NCBI GenBank assembly: GCA_032622095.1 | Contig: CP136067.1 | Coordinates: 54,911,899 to 54,975,898 of the forward strand | Source of the DNA: Siphonodentalium dalli | Taxonomy: Eukaryota > Mollusca > Scaphopoda > Gadilida > Siphonodentaliidae | Direction of reading: 5' to 3' | Length of the DNA stretch: 64,000 nt | Part shown: one piece after another, positions 46,541-60,147 of the stretch | How the letters are laid out: the number at the start of each line of letters is the position of its first letter | Position numbering within the stretch: position 1 is the first letter of the stretch | The notes under the pieces: generated by a model | What the model was told of the DNA's origin: nothing | What the model saw: the letters and a program-made list of their open reading frames with translations, nothing else | The model's database searches: none | Position numbers and translations under genes: made by a program

Positions 46541-47969
46541 TATTTACAATGTAGATTGCAAAATCTACATCCAAGATTCACTTCCAAAACCATGGTGTTC
46601 TATTTGAAGTTGTTGAGGCAGTTTAGATTGAATCAGATATACCCGAACTGGTTCTTCAATTTCAAACTGGATGTCCACAAATGCATTTGTCAGTTTTGTC
46701 CTTCATGGGACACGTTCCGTTGAGACTTTCATTATTACCGTATGTTAATGTGTATGTGAACCACTCAAATGAGACTGTTGAAGATTTTTATTACACGTTT
46801 ATCCCAGAGTTTATAACACCGTATTTGAACATCACAAAACAATTTTTCCATTCCTTCATTTTTATCATCCTATAGTTGAATAAGTTCTGTTGAAGTTGTT
46901 TCGGGACTATCATTGTTGGTGTTGTTGAGGACACAACCAGACAAGTAGTTAAAGATGTTTGTGAATTCGATTCCGTATCAATTTTAGTTTCCCCGTCTGT
47001 GATTCAATTCCATGTTTCTCTTGTATGGTTTATAAAGTTATTTCTTCAATCATACCTATTCGTTAATTTTCTATTTATTTATTCATATAAATCCAAAAAA
47101 CTCTGTAAAATCACTCAACTCCCAAGCGTCACAATTTCTAAAATTAATTCCTTTCTTTGGTGCAAATTGAAGAAGAAACATGTATTATCTTCTTCTATTT
47201 TCTTTGAACTTTAAATGAGGTAGCACTTTCTCTCTCTTATTGTTTTACATCTTGAAAAACTTTTTTCAAAATCTATTGATTTTACCTGATAAAACTGATA
47301 TAACCTACTTTAAGCTTACATTTTTTTTATTTATAATTATTTCTGATATATTGTGTTGATATTGAGATTGCTTTAACTTAGGTTGGTTCCAATCTTTTAC
47401 CTCACTACTAGAATATTCTCTGATTTTCACTACAAATGTCTTTATATAAACATGAAAATGATAGGTGCTGCTGGTAGTTAAAGTATATATGCGTATACCT
47501 GTATGTAAAAGTGTGTCACCAAGAACAACTGTGACTATTGTGCATATTCTGTGATAAGTAGAGTTCTTGGATATAGATGTAAACAAGACATCACATGTGG
47601 TTTAATATGATGATGCCAGTAAGTTGCAACATCTCTTTGAAGCAACAGACCATCCTACTTCAAAGATTGTTTTCGCCATGTGACAAAAGTTTCAAGGATA
47701 TTGTGTGGATCATTTAAATATGGGTGCAAACCAATGCAAACCAGGACTCGACTCCAGCCAGAACTGAAAAAGCATGAGCTTTCAACCAAAAGCCAGAGAA
47801 TTCACCAGAGCTGTACTATGAAGATGTCTCCACAAGCTCAATAGGTGAGTTGAATTTCAACTTATCTTTAAAAAATCTTGTTGACCAATTGTGAAAATAT
47901 GTACTAGTATATCATATGTTACAGGGAATCTCTAAAATTAGGGAATATGGACAGTAAGTCAGTAATGCT
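46541..47969 (+). other. Kv1 3' flank, probable 3' UTR
   Basis: Follows the Kv1 stop. No repeat family is recognised up to a hairpin MITE at 47970, which fits an expressed 3' UTR. No AATAAA was recognised here. A donor-like site (AATAGGTGAGT) at about 47838 could mark a spliced 3' UTR, but this is not supported by a matching acceptor. Confidence 0.35.
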
Positions 47970-48188
47970 GAGTAATGTCCTAAATAATCGACTCCTTAAC
48001 CACAGCAGAATTATGGGTAACTTTTCAGGATTTAGACAGAAATATGACTTGTTGCCATTCATCGGAAAGCTCTCAGTGAGAGCTTTCTGATGAATGGCAA
48101 CAAGTCATATTTCCAACTACTAGTATATCTTGAAAAGTTACCCATAATTCTGCTGTAGTTAAGAAGTCGATTATTTAGGACATTACTG
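47970..48188. mobile_element. TA-flanked long-hairpin MITE, near-complete
   Basis: About 219 bp, two arms of about 105 bp that are almost perfect complements, meeting at TCTCAGTGAGAG. The left end is slightly altered (AGTAATGTCC). Confidence 0.75.
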
Positions 48189-51100
48189 TACTTCAGCCCT
48201 GATAACAATCCATTTCTCCCTAATAATCTAATTTGAATTCTCTAGGCTCGTCCCTGACTGGTATACTGATCTTACTGTCTAGTTTGGCCAAGAACTCATC
48301 CTAACTAATCACCAATTTATAAATACTAGTATTACTACTTGAGATGGTTATTTGAAATGAACACATTATTTAGTATACAAGATTTTATATACCCAGGTAA
48401 CTGTATCATGATTTCCCCCAACCTGGGTAACTTTATCACCAACCTGGTTTAATTGATCACACATTTGGGAACCTGGGACAATAAATGATGACAATGACTA
48501 ATTCAGTAGCGTTGATGATAATGACAAATTCAGCATTGATGAAAATAACCAATTCAGCATTGCTTTGGGGGTAGGGAGGGAGGTTGATATTAGACCAACA
48601 TAGGCTTTCATACCGGTAGCATACTTTTGTCTACATCATATATTTACTGGTATGGTACATCTGTTGAGAGTGATACTGAAAAAAAAACATACTGCTAACT
48701 TTCGTCTCTGTGACTTCACATATAACTTTATGAGTGGGATTTACTGAGTGTTTATTGTCAGAAGTTACAATATTTCAGATAAAATACCTATTTGCGATAT
48801 GACCATATTAAATTAAGTCTTTCCTGAACATTATGATGTATACAGTTACCTTTGATGTCTGTTTGATGTCATCCCAGCATGGGCCAGCAGTAATAAAGCT
48901 GTGCAAGGAATCTCTTAGTTGGAAAATGCCATATACATGTACCGGTATTCCAGTATATTCCGATTTATAGAAGATAAATAGTTCTTGAAAAATTGCCATG
49001 AGATGATGGCTATCAATTTTAGGCCTATTTTATGAGTCGCGAATCTTCGCATGGCTCGACATTAGCACATCCAATGTGTGTTTGGTTTATATGACAAGCC
49101 ATAATCGTATATTTCTAACAAGTTAATGTTATCATTTCTGTTACCGTACAAAATACCTGTTATAATCTTTTTCTTAGGGAAGTTCACGAAAATATGCTGT
49201 GATAGTGTTCTCTGAACTATAAACTGAACTCTGTGCTATAAAACTGTCCATATTGTTTTTTTAAGGGTTTCCACGCCTAAGCTATCTCCAAAAGTGAAAA
49301 AGTTAAATGGAAATACACAGGAGACTACATATAAATTGTTATTAAATTGTACACCACCTGAAAGAATCCATGCTATCTGGAGACCACATTGATGCATATC
49401 ATAAAATATAAATAATCGAAACGCATTGACCATATAGCAAAGGATTAGTTTTTTACTGGTGTTTTTCCTGGAGAATTCATTTTCTCATATACCGGTACCT
49501 AACATATAAATATAAAAAAGTTAAAAAGATGACATTTTTGTAGGGCAATTTCAGGAACAGTGTTCTGAAAGTAAACACATTGATTGGAATGAATAACTGC
49601 CATAAAAAGTACATTATCTGAACTACATATAGTGAAAGGCTTGAATATTTATTTAATTAAGAGCAATACTGCTTCAAAAATGTTAACAGAGATTTTAATT
49701 GGGTACCTAAAAATGGTGAACTGTAACTACCGGTATGAAGAACCAGCCTAGTGAATACACATAAATGATATATATTTGTTTAGTCAAGAAAGGTGCAACC
49801 AACCAGAAATATGCCACAGTGTTAAGAGATACATGTACAGGTAGCTGGACAGCAAGGGATTTGCATTAGATTGTAATTGGACCAACTGATCTCAGTGACT
49901 CAGCCCAAAATTTTATATCATTTCTTCCAAATATAGCAGCTCACAATTTTGAAGCAGCCACAGGCACCCAACTACAACTCTGTTATCATTTTTGAAATGT
50001 GTTGCTCTTAAAGGGACGGGCATCCTTCGTTGTAGGTTATAATTTAGAAATAACATTATCAAATTATGATAATTTCCTCAAGAATATACTAATTGTATAC
50101 ACGTGTAGCTTAAATGATGATGAATGCCATCTTATTCACAAAACATGTTTTGTGTCCGAGAAAATACAGGTTGACTGTTGTTTAGTTTCTCGCAAAAAGT
50201 GTAGTGGATTGTTTATAAGATGAGTAACAATATTTCGCCATTTCCTTATTTAGATTCACGCGCTTTACGTCGGTTGTAAAACTCCTAATTTGTTGGGTTT
50301 TACAACTCACAATACGACTCATCATAATATTCATTATTTGGTGTGTATAACCATATATAGGTTAGGAGAAAATAGTAACCGGATTGAAAAATATTCATCA
50401 CTTTGCGAGAACAATTATATTATGTGCACGTTTTCTGTTTGATCATTTCCCAATCATAAAGTAATGTGGATTAGCTTCATTTTGAACTGACAGCGGGTAG
50501 AATGGTTCGATTAAAATAAAGTTTGGTGTGATTTGAATGCGATTATTGATTGCGCCAATAATTTTATCTACACATTCCACAGTGCAACAGAACATTTTTA
50601 TTGGATGATACGGTAGTTCCAAGTGTTTGTCTATAAACAATCATAACATAACTTTTTTATGTTTGTTTGCATAACCAAGGGTACAAACATGACAATAACA
50701 TGCAATCTACGCGATATATCAGTCTATTATATAATATTCTTTCTGTTTATGGCGGTTTTAGTGGATGTGACTATTTTAAAACCTATGTCCACAGGGAAGG
50801 CTGCCCGTATCTTTAATTAAATAATTATTTGAGCCTTTCACTAGTTCAGACAATGGTCTTTTTATAGAAGTTATTTATTTGCTATCAATTTCTTTACTTT
50901 CCGAGAACGCTGCTCCCAAAATTTCCCTTAAAAAATCTGATCAAAAAGATCTTTTTGACATTTTTATTGTTACATAATATGTTTCAATGTGGTCTTCAGA
51001 TAGCACAGATTCCTTCAAGTGGTGTAATAGCTTAACAATTAAGCTAGTAGGTTTCTGTGTAGGTCAATCTAAACATATATGTAGCCCAGGGGTGGAAACC

Positions 51101-51513
51101 CCTTGATAGTTCTGCAGTGAATCACGGAAACACTCCCGTTGGTTGCGAGACCCATGACTAGCATGTGGTATAATTTACCATATCAAGACATGTACATGTA
51201 TGTAGCATGTCACTACCAGAGGTGTAGCACATTGACAGTGTTGAAGAAATGTTGACGAGCAAATTGGTTTATACATTGTGCTTCCACTGCTGATATGCAG
51301 GGCAGTATTTCATGAGTTAAATCTTCCATAAATCAGGATATATTTTCAAATTAACAAATATTTACCGATAGCAAATTTTTACACTGAAGTACATGTACCA
51401 GTACATGTGCAGGTATTTATAAGTGTTCGTTAATATTTTGAAAGAGGTCACTATTAATGTGAATTTGTCTGTGGCATACATGCAGAAGCACTTCAAAGTT
51501 TTTAGGATAAAAC
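48189..51513. other. No firm gene
   Basis: Downstream of Kv1. Only the weak exon candidate at 48850-48913. Otherwise AT-rich with many ACCGGTA-type short motifs and no repeat family recognised. Confidence 0.45.
48850..48913 (-). CDS. Candidate short exon, unknown product
   Basis: A 64-bp stretch bounded on the minus strand by TAAG acceptor and GTAACT donor. It starts with one base of a split codon and then encodes DSLHSFITAGPCWDDIKQTSK without a stop. The amino-acid usage looks protein-like, but the acceptor pyrimidine tract is short and no neighbouring exon was found. I do not recognise it, and a chance match is quite possible. Confidence 0.22.
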
Positions 51514-51612
51514 TACATAGGGAGCCTCGCATATGTAAGAGAATACATTGGCCTAACAATATTTACAGTGTATTATAAAGCCAGTGCATTCTCTTATATA
51601 TGCAAGTCTACC
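51514..51612. mobile_element. Fragment of the TATATAAG palindrome family
   Basis: Part of two modules and the CTAACAATATTTAC spacer only; no terminal CCCTTT ends. Confidence 0.55.
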
Positions 51613-51669
51613 TACATGTATGGTATTAACTTATTAAATTTAATTTATTACTTTCCTACTGGTACCGTA

Positions 51670-51881
51670 CAGTAATGCCCTAAATAATCAACTCCTTAAC
51701 CATAGCAGAATTATGGGTAACTTTTCAGGATTTAGTCGGAAATATGGCTTGTTGCCATTCATCGGAAAGCTATCAGTGAGAACTTTCTGATCAATGGCAA
51801 CAAGCCATATTTCCGACTGAATCCTGAAAGTTACCCATAATTCTGTTGTGGTTAAGGAGTCGATTATTTAGGGCATTACAG
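51670..51881. mobile_element. TA-flanked long-hairpin MITE, near-complete
   Basis: Two long complementary arms with CAGTAATGCCC end, CTTAACC and GAATTATGGGTAAC internal motifs, and loop at TATCAGTGAGAACT. The right tip has a small change (CATTACAGTA). Confidence 0.75.
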
Positions 51882-52569
51882 TATGTGTGATTTACCTTAA
51901 TTTCTCAAGTGATTATAAATGATAATTTCACAAGTGAATTATGTTACCTTAACTAGCGAGTTACCTCGTGTATTCATACGTGCTATTAAAATTTATGCAT
52001 CATGGGTATAATGGTGGTATTATTCAGATTTTGGGTAAATCAGATGTTTACAGTGGAGTATAATATACCATAAACAGAATAATCATTTGATTGAACTGGT
52101 GACATGAAATAATTCATGAGACGCAGAGACTATTTTGTAAACCAGTTCAATTCAAGTGATTACTCTCTATGTATTTTATTACAAGTCAATTTTCAGATAA
52201 AATTGGTTGGCAAACATTTATAAATATTAAACAGAAAAATTATCCTACACATACACGTATATTAATGGGCCAATGAGCAACTGGAAATAGTATACCTGGT
52301 CTTGCAGACTGTTTAGCCTGGAAATAAGACAATTGAAAACATGTTACCTGATTTTAGTTTTAAGATACAAATTATCTTCTCTTTAAACCCTAGCTGTGCA
52401 CAGTGTTATACATGTAGTTCAGACACGATTGTCATTTTACTATGAACACAACGTATTGCCATAAAATCGTATAAATTTACAATAACTGGAATCTTTGCAA
52501 GGTGGAAAATACTGGTCACTTGAGGATCACCTTAATGTAACCCTTTCTGCATGTATAAGACATGTAAAT

Positions 52570-52805
52570 GGATTATCCTACTCAGTTATAAAAATATACA
52601 TTGGAATGGTCTATTATTCATTTGGAGGGGTTTCAGGTAAAATAAGCAGACAACAGATAAACAAGTTCAGAAATAGTCCTAGTAATTGAAGGGATATATA
52701 TGTTCAGATAATAAATTCAACAAGTAACCTATTGAACTTATTATCTGAACATCTCCTACAGGATAACTACTCGTCTATGAGTATTTAGTATTGACAGGGT
52801 TAAAA
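52570..52805. repeat. GTTCAGATAATAAGTTCAAC family, near-complete
   Basis: TTATAAAAATATACATTGG, GGTCTATTATTCATTTGGAG, hairpin GTTCAGATAATAAATTCAAC ... GAACTTATTATCTGAACATC, tail ending TTGACAGGGTTAAA. The best reference copy here, about 235 bp. A further partial copy lies at about 20165-20290. Confidence 0.55.
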
Positions 52806-53286
52806 AAAACACATATTGGTACCCTACTCTGATTTTAAGAGGATTTATGTCTTAAGTTCCCTCTTTCCCTTGGTATGTGTCTCTTGTATTATTATGTGAT
52901 TATTTTAATTTATTTATGCAATTGGATTATATTTTGAGATAATCCACACCTGAGGTCGGGATGACTGCATGAATATTGTCAACAATAATTGACTGCGAAA
53001 TTAAACTGGATTAGAAGGGATTTTGTCACTCTGGAGGTAACAGTTATAATAAACCGGTTGACTGAGCATTTTTATTTGTACGTCACAAGTTGGATTACGA
53101 GTCAAGATTATCAGCTACTGTATAGTACATGTATATATTACAAAATATCAAAAATAAATTAAGAAAAACACCTTCAAAATATCTAGCCATGCAGAGTTTG
53201 GGGGGTGTCATAAAAATGTTCAAAACGCCTACCAGTATATTCATTGCAGCTCCTGTTAGCACCCAGAAAGCATTTTACTGCTGACT

Positions 53287-53396
53287 CTCAGTGAGAGCTT
53301 TCCGATGAATGGCAACAAGCCATATTTCCGATTAAATCCTGAAAATTACCCATAATTCTGCTGTGGTTAAGGAGTCGATTATTTAGGGCATTACTG
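53287..53396. mobile_element. Half copy (right arm) of the TA-flanked hairpin MITE
   Basis: Right arm only, from the loop TCTCAGTGAGAG to GGGCATTACTG followed by TA. It directly abuts the TAA-flanked element at 53426. Confidence 0.65.
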
Positions 53397-53425
53397 TACA
53401 TATCATTTCGTTGCATACATACTAA

Positions 53426-53791
53426 GTGTACGTTCAGACGACCACGATACAATCGTAAGTGGAAAGATTTCCGTCGTAGGAAGTAACCGGTAGTTCGACA
53501 GCGCATGCTCATGTCAAAATCGTAGGTACAAATATAATAATAAGCACTGTTTGATTTTAGATGCGAAATCGTGGCGTATCCTTGGTTACCTTCACTTGCG
53601 ACGTAATCGCAGTCGTCTGTACGTAAAAATCGTAGCTGGAAATGACCGTAGGGTAGTCAATCACATGCTTTAGAACAACCTACGATATCATAATGCCCGA
53701 CGATATCGCAATCGTTTGAACAAACTATCCACGATCTCGTCGGGCCCGATTGCTCCACTTACGATTGAATCGTGGTCGTCTGAACGTACAC
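53426..53791. mobile_element. TAA-flanked Harbinger-like MITE
   Basis: 366 bp with inverted ends GTGTACGTTCAGACGACCAC and complement (over 35 bp of near-perfect match), flanked by TAA at 53423-53425 and 53792-53794. CpG-rich inside (repeated ACGATATCG motifs). No coding frame. Confidence 0.75.
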
Positions 53792-53794
53792 TAA

Positions 53795-56700
53795 GTCACC
53801 AAGTCACTACCAGATCCATATTCTCTCCAAACTCAATGATTTCTACTATTTTAGCCTATCCAGGCCAATGTGCATAAATGGATTCATATTGATCAGATGC
53901 CCTCTTTCTTAAGTAACTGATGATGAACTCAACCCCTTCAAGTTTACATAGAAGAGTTAGATTCATAAAAAATCATAGAAACGCAATCATGAACCATTTG
54001 GAAAAATTGCAGCCCCCCCTTGCTATTGTACATATTTTCATCGCTGAACACCGTCACCCCACTGTCGAAGGATAGTCCTACCAATTAACATGAACATATT
54101 AATTCCTACATGGTCGGGCAACGACTCTACATACACTGCAAGAGTAACTTGATCACAGTACAGCAGTACAGACATGTTAGCCAAGGGTTAACATAGTCTC
54201 TTTACTAGAGAGCCAGATTTATCATAAAGCTGGGTTGTTTGGTAATGCCTCCCTGTTGCTTGGTCTGCCTCATACTTTGATTATCATTATAGTGGCTCAA
54301 AGACATTAGCATAAAACTGTATTGTGGCTGTAATTAACAGAGCTAATGGAGTATGCCCCTATGATCTCTATACTATTCTGTGTACTGTTCTGTCAAAGTA
54401 GTAATTACCAACATATAGGCAGTGCCTGTATATTACGTTTATGTGCATGTATATACTATTGATGAATCTTTTTAGTGGGTACATGTAACACAGTGGCTCA
54501 TTTTACCCTGGGTATGGGAAGCACTGATAGCAGATGTATAGGACATGATGGCTTTGTGCCATGAAATCATTGTTGGGGCCATATGTAAAGCATGGTTGGC
54601 TGTACTAGTACTACTATATTACAGTACTATTATACAATAAGGATTTATGCAGTCTTATCATTGTTTCTCGTGCTCAGGGGCATTGGAATAGGATCTGAGG
54701 GGCCCCGGAAGGGGGGAGGGGCTATAGAGGCATGTTTCTCCATTGTAATTGATCAGGGATCAAGGGGGAGTTGGGAGATAAGACACTGGGCAGGCCTTCC
54801 CTCCCTGACAGCTTCAAATACAAACTCCATTCCCCGCCTTATATTATCATAGTCAGTAAAAGATAATAAGAATTTATTATATATAGTGTGTTCCTATTAT
54901 GTATGGTCCAGTATGTTGCATGTATATGTTACATTTTGCTACACCACATTTATGTCCTATTATAATGGAAATTGGGTTTCCAGCTTCTGTACTAGATCAA
55001 ATATTTCAACAAACCTCATTATATGCATTTATCACAAATATCCCTCTGAGTAATTCACTGTTTTATAAAAGATAATTATATTTTACTGCATTTCATGACT
55101 TAAATCCCTTTTTTTGGCATTTCATTTTGATATCTAATTTCATGTTCATATACCTATGGTATATCACATTTGTACATAACAATAATTTTCGTCACAACAT
55201 CTTACAACTTGAGAAAAAAAATTCAATGGATCCCAGGCTCTGTGAAGCTAGAATCTCATGCAGGCCCTGCAAACCTTCAAGATTTAGTTGAAGAAAATTC
55301 AATTATATTTTCCATTTTATATGAGTTTCAGTCAGGTTTTTTTTCTGTACCATCATCCTAAAATGATAATCCAATCTCAAATATTTGATCTGATTCAAGA
55401 TTTGATTTGAACTGAAAAATATGTGATTTGCAGGGCAAAATATAACAGTACTATTATTCTAAATACCATAATATGATTTTTCCTCTACCCATTTTTCCAA
55501 TAGTGATGCAGCTGGATAGGAGGTGTAGGACCCTGAATTCATATTTGAATTTCAATTCCCACAAATGACATGATCTGTTGTCTGCGTTAAACCATTCACA
55601 TTGGTGCATTGCTAATACTTTACGTTATATATGTGTTATGTAACGCAAACCTTCCCTTTGCAGCTAATAAGCTCGATATTAGAATAAATGCAATATCACA
55701 AATAAAACTATCTGTTATAAATCTATTCTACTATATAGGTCAAATGTCAAATCCCAGTTTTTTTTGTTGACATAAATTCAAGCCGAACTTCCTTCGTTTC
55801 GCAGACAGCCGCCATCTTTTATGGATTGAAAACATGAAACTACATGACGCACATGCTTTATTACCATATAAGGTAAGCATTATGGCTTACGTTACATTGA
55901 AAATAGAATCTCTCCATTGTGTGCATTAACGGATACAACATAACAGGTGTATTGCAGCGGTCTAAATGCCTTAGTCTTATTGTCTGTTGTCCAATTTCAA
56001 TGCAATGGGTTCGTTCGTCTGAATACTCCATAAGGAATACCGCCTGTATACTGTACTCCTTAAGGAATACCACCTTTATATTTCTAATATTAGCATGTGC
56101 TGTCTTTTCCCAATATTTGCCAGACATTTCCTCACACCTTGGTTCACTCACGTCTCTCCTTGTTCCATCATTTATTTCCACCAACCTCTCTATTAAATCT
56201 GGCTCAAGTATGTCTTGTCTATCCCTCTATACAACTAGCATTGTAGTGTATGCCAAGCTCTCCATTGATTTTTCCGTAGATCTAATTATTTTTTTCTGGT
56301 ACTAAGGTTCTATATTAATGAATTCGTTGATTGAGACAAATTATCTAATGTCCGCATCTAAGAATTAAGTTGGCTCCAGCCTCTTGATGTATTGTTGTCG
56401 AGCGAACTTCATGACTTCCTCCTCCCTGCCCAGATTCAATGGCAGCTCACTTTAATGAGAATGCAGTTTTCTAATCCTCCTTATCCACAGGCAGTCCAAA
56501 TTCCTCTACTTTTGGGTGGAATCATCCTAGCCTATTATAGGAGCATTATATATTTAAATATTGGTAGTGTAAACATACAAATAACAATCTACACCCCTCC
56601 CCAACATATCTAATACTTCACCCCTCCCCAACATAACTAATACTTATACTAGGCCACAAATTGAAATTAGTCATTTTAATACTAGTGGTCACTGTTGGGA

Positions 56701-56959
56701 CTTGAGTGTTGTGCATTCATATAAAATCTGTAGGGCCTGCATAAGTTTGTTAAATGTATGTTTATCTGAATGTTATCATGTGATTTTGTCTGAATAATAT
56801 CAACTGAAGAAGGCCTAATGCCAAAAGTTTTTGAAGAGTGACTTAGTTAAATTTTTGTCTTAAAAGACAAGTTTTATATAGTTTCTGAGGTATAAAATAA
56901 TAAATATAAATCGAAGACGTCTGTCCAAAAACACTTCAATCAATTAATATTGTTTTTAT
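53795..56959. other. No firm gene
   Basis: Unassigned. 55861-56226 has a minus-strand frame of acidic, protein-like composition (QDILEPDLIERLVEIN) with possible AG and GTGAGT sites at 56227 and 56151, but the frame contains a two-copy 30-bp direct repeat near 56030-56080 and no family match. Left unassigned. Confidence 0.35.
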
Positions 56960-58530
56960 TTAGGTTTTTTCGGGGGACTATTGTAATCAGCTCCGTCCAT
57001 GCGTCCGTCCGTCCGGAGTTATAACTCCAGTAATGATCATCCGATTTGATTGAAACTTGGTATACAGGTGTCTCAACCAAGAACACATGTGCTCTGCAAT
57101 TCTGGGTTAGATCCGATGTTCTTTTATGGAGTTATTTCCCTTTTTTGTCCGCCGACCCAACGGGTTCGGAGGACTACTAGTATTATAATCAGCACGTCCG
57201 TGCGTGCGTCCATGCGTGCGTCCGAGGTTTCTGGATGATAACTTTAGTTAGAGTGAACCAAATTAAATTAAATTTGGTATGTGGGTTTACTAGCAGAAAA
57301 GACAGGTCAAGTTCAAATTCTGGTTCTGTCCGCCAATTTTCACCAGAGTTATGCCCCTTTTTTGACAGAAAACCCCTGAAAGTTGGTTTCCGGATGATAA
57401 CTTTAGAAGAGTTAATCGGATTAGGTGTATTACTTTCTCCCATCAAAACACAGGTCAAGTTCGAACTTGGGTTCTGCCCGACCATTTTTGGCAGAGTTAT
57501 GCCCCTTTTTCGACATAGAAAATTCAGTTTTCTTCTGTTTTTTGGTTTCCGGATGATAACTTGATTTTGGATTGTTTATATGCAAAACACGTTTTTTTGT
57601 GGATTACTTATATCAAAATACAGCTCAAGTTCGAATTTCGGTTTAATTTTTGCGAGAGTTATGGCCCTTTTTTGTCCGCCGACCCGTCATATAAAACCCC
57701 AAAAGTTGGTGTCCGGATGATAACTTTAGTAGAGTTAATCAGATTTAAACCAAATTTGGTATGTGTCTTTCTCCCAGCAAAACACAGGTCAAGTTCGAAT
57801 TCGCCAATTTTCACCAGAGTTATGTCCCTTTTTGACTTAGAATTTTTGCCAATTTAAGGTTTCCAGATGATAACTTTAGTAAATGTGCAATTTGGTATGT
57901 AGGTTTACTTTACTAGCACTAAAGACAGGTTTTTATGCGCAAACAACAGTCGTATCAAGCCGACGCTTAGAGGCGGACATGAGGTCTATATACCTTTTAT
58001 TCAACTTTTTTTTTACTTCCGGATGATATCTCAAGTTTGGATCCTTTAATTGCAAATACCGTTTTTTTGTGGATCAGTCATATAAGGATACAGGTTGAGT
58101 ACGAATTTAAGTTTGATCCGATGATTTTTCCTAGAGTTATGGACTTTTTTCAACTTAGAAAATTCAATTATCTTCTTTTTTCTTTGGTTTCCGGATGATA
58201 TAACTCAAGTTTGGACTGTTCAATTGAAAATTCCGTTTTTTTGTGAGTCATTGATATCAAAATACAGGTCAAGTTCGAATTTGATTTTTGTCAGAGTTAT
58301 GGACTTTTCGACTTAGAAAATTAAATTTTACTTCTTTTTTCTTTGGTTTCCGGATGATAACTCAAGTTTGGATTGTTTAATTGGAAAATATTTTTTTTTT
58401 GTGGGTTGTTCATATCAAAATACAGGTCAAGTTCGGATTTGAGTTTGATCCAATGATTTTTCCCAGAGTTATGGGCCTTTCAACTTTGAAAAACATTTTT
58501 TATAATTTTCTGTATGAGGGTATCTTCATG
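56960..58530 (-). repeat. Array of about 160-bp monomers, minus orientation
   Basis: Complement of the family at 33405-34345: GTCCGTCC runs at 57000-57015 and 57190-57225, then monomers with TTTCCGGATGATAACTTTAG and CAGAGTTATGCCCCTTTTT at intervals of about 150-165 bp. Two GTCC-rich ends about 190 bp apart suggest one element inserted beside or into another. The open frames here are repeat by-products. Confidence 0.75.
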
Positions 58531-59509
58531 GTGTAATCAACTCCTCCTACAGTTTTGATCGTAGATATTTGAAACTTCAGAGTATTGTTACCCACATATT
58601 GGAGATGTGCAACAAGTATATAGATGACTGGAAAATTATTTTTTTACGGAATATTAACCCTCTCGACTTTTTCAACATTTTTTTTAATTTCTTTAACAAA
58701 GCGGCATTGACTTGCCACATTGTCGGGGACACTGTGGTCGGCCGACCTTTTATTTATAATTGAAACTTCAGGCGATCTCACGGAAACGTTCAAAACTCTC
58801 TTGTTAGCACTCTCCATCAAAGCAAAATGTCATTTTGATTCAGAGATATTTTGCTCAGCTACATCAGGATTAAACCACTTTATTATGACTTATTATGACT
58901 TTTTAATAGCACATAAATACCAAGCAATCATGCAATGTCACAATAAAGTTCCCAATATTTAACGGTATTTCCAACTCAAAATTCATTTTCATGTTGACAT
59001 TTTTCACTGAGATGTAATTATAAATAATAACCGGTTTCCCAATATAGTTACACAGTATATTAAAAGACATCATACTGACTTACTCAGTCTATTGTAGTCT
59101 CATCGAAAAGTCATTTCTCAGGAGTCCTCGGTGCTTCCCCCAAATTACATCACATTGTGTTACGTTAATCATTTCATTTGGATGCTTTAATCCTGGAGCT
59201 ACCAATAGTGAGTTCTGATTGGCACTACCGACGAATAATCCCACATTTCGAAAATTAGAAATTCTACGACAGGTAACTGAGACTGTGCAACCCTCAATTG
59301 ACGTGATGTGGCCAGAAAAAGTTCCGATAATATGTCAAAACATGTCATGAAGGGGCAGAGTATAAACTTACTAAATTGGGCCCATATTGCATTGTCACAC
59401 TGTGAGCTAGAAGCTGCGTTCTTGTGCATGTAGTTCCAAAGTACACACATGTGTGGTTTTATTATGGAAATAAATGTCTTCATGAATAGAATATATATAT
59501 TTTTTTTTT

Positions 59510-59705
59510 TTAGTGCAACATTTTGGATCACATGTAATTGGGAATACCTCACAATATGGTTTTGATTTGCCTTGCAAAATTTTGCAACAGCAGTATATGG
59601 TCTGGACCACATTAAATCAGACAAGAAGTTTTGATTTTAGAATATATTTTTGAAGAGGCGATTGGAAATGAAGACACCTACATGAGTTTGCTGAATGACT
59701 TTCTG
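59510..59705 (+). repeat. Diverged inverted duplicate, copy A (coding-like)
   Basis: Matches the complement of about 62905-63115 over roughly 190 bp. Two short open stretches are conserved between copies: one containing DLPCKILQ and one reading EAIGNEDTYMSLLNDF after an AG at about 59655. The product is unknown. Confidence 0.45.
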
Positions 59706-59755
59706 AAGTACAATCTAATTACACAATGACACACTTGATAAATCTTCCAGTTTAA

Positions 59756-60147
59756 CCCTTTACCCAACAGAACGGCCCTGTGCCAATGCATTCTCTTATA
59801 TATGCGAGTCGACCATAGGTCGCCTCGCATATATAAGAGAATGCATTGGCTTAACACATTAAAAATTATAAAATTGTTAAAGAATGTAAGAAAAAATGGT
59901 AAAAAGTGTTAAAAAAAGATTGTTTTTAGGCCAATGCATTCTCTTATATATGCGAGGCGACCTATGGTCGACTCGCATATATAAGAGAATGCATTGGCAC
60001 AGGGCATAACTGTAACCATCACAATGTGGTCAATGAGCCGGTTCCAATGATATCCATATTTGTATGGTTCTATTGAGACAGACCGAAGATATTTTAGGCG
60101 GTTGAAGCTTTATTTGGCCGGTTTTGACCGGTTTGTTGGGTAAAGGG
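59756..60147. mobile_element. TTAA-flanked element with palindromes of palindromes
   Basis: 392 bp, ends CCCTTTACCCAACA and complement, TTAA at 59752-59755 and 60148-60151. Two near-perfect palindromes of about 67 bp (59783-59849 and about 59930-59998) use the same CATTCTCTTATATATGCGAG module as the other family members, but the termini differ, so this is a distinct subfamily. Confidence 0.85.

Noticed and set aside
55861-56226. 107-codon minus frame and possible 75-bp exon
   Set aside because: Possible AG and GTGAGT sites exist, but a short direct repeat lies inside the frame and no family is recognised.
57235-57857. Open frames of about 100 codons
   Set aside because: They translate the 160-bp monomers and repeat the same peptide pattern; no start or stop logic.
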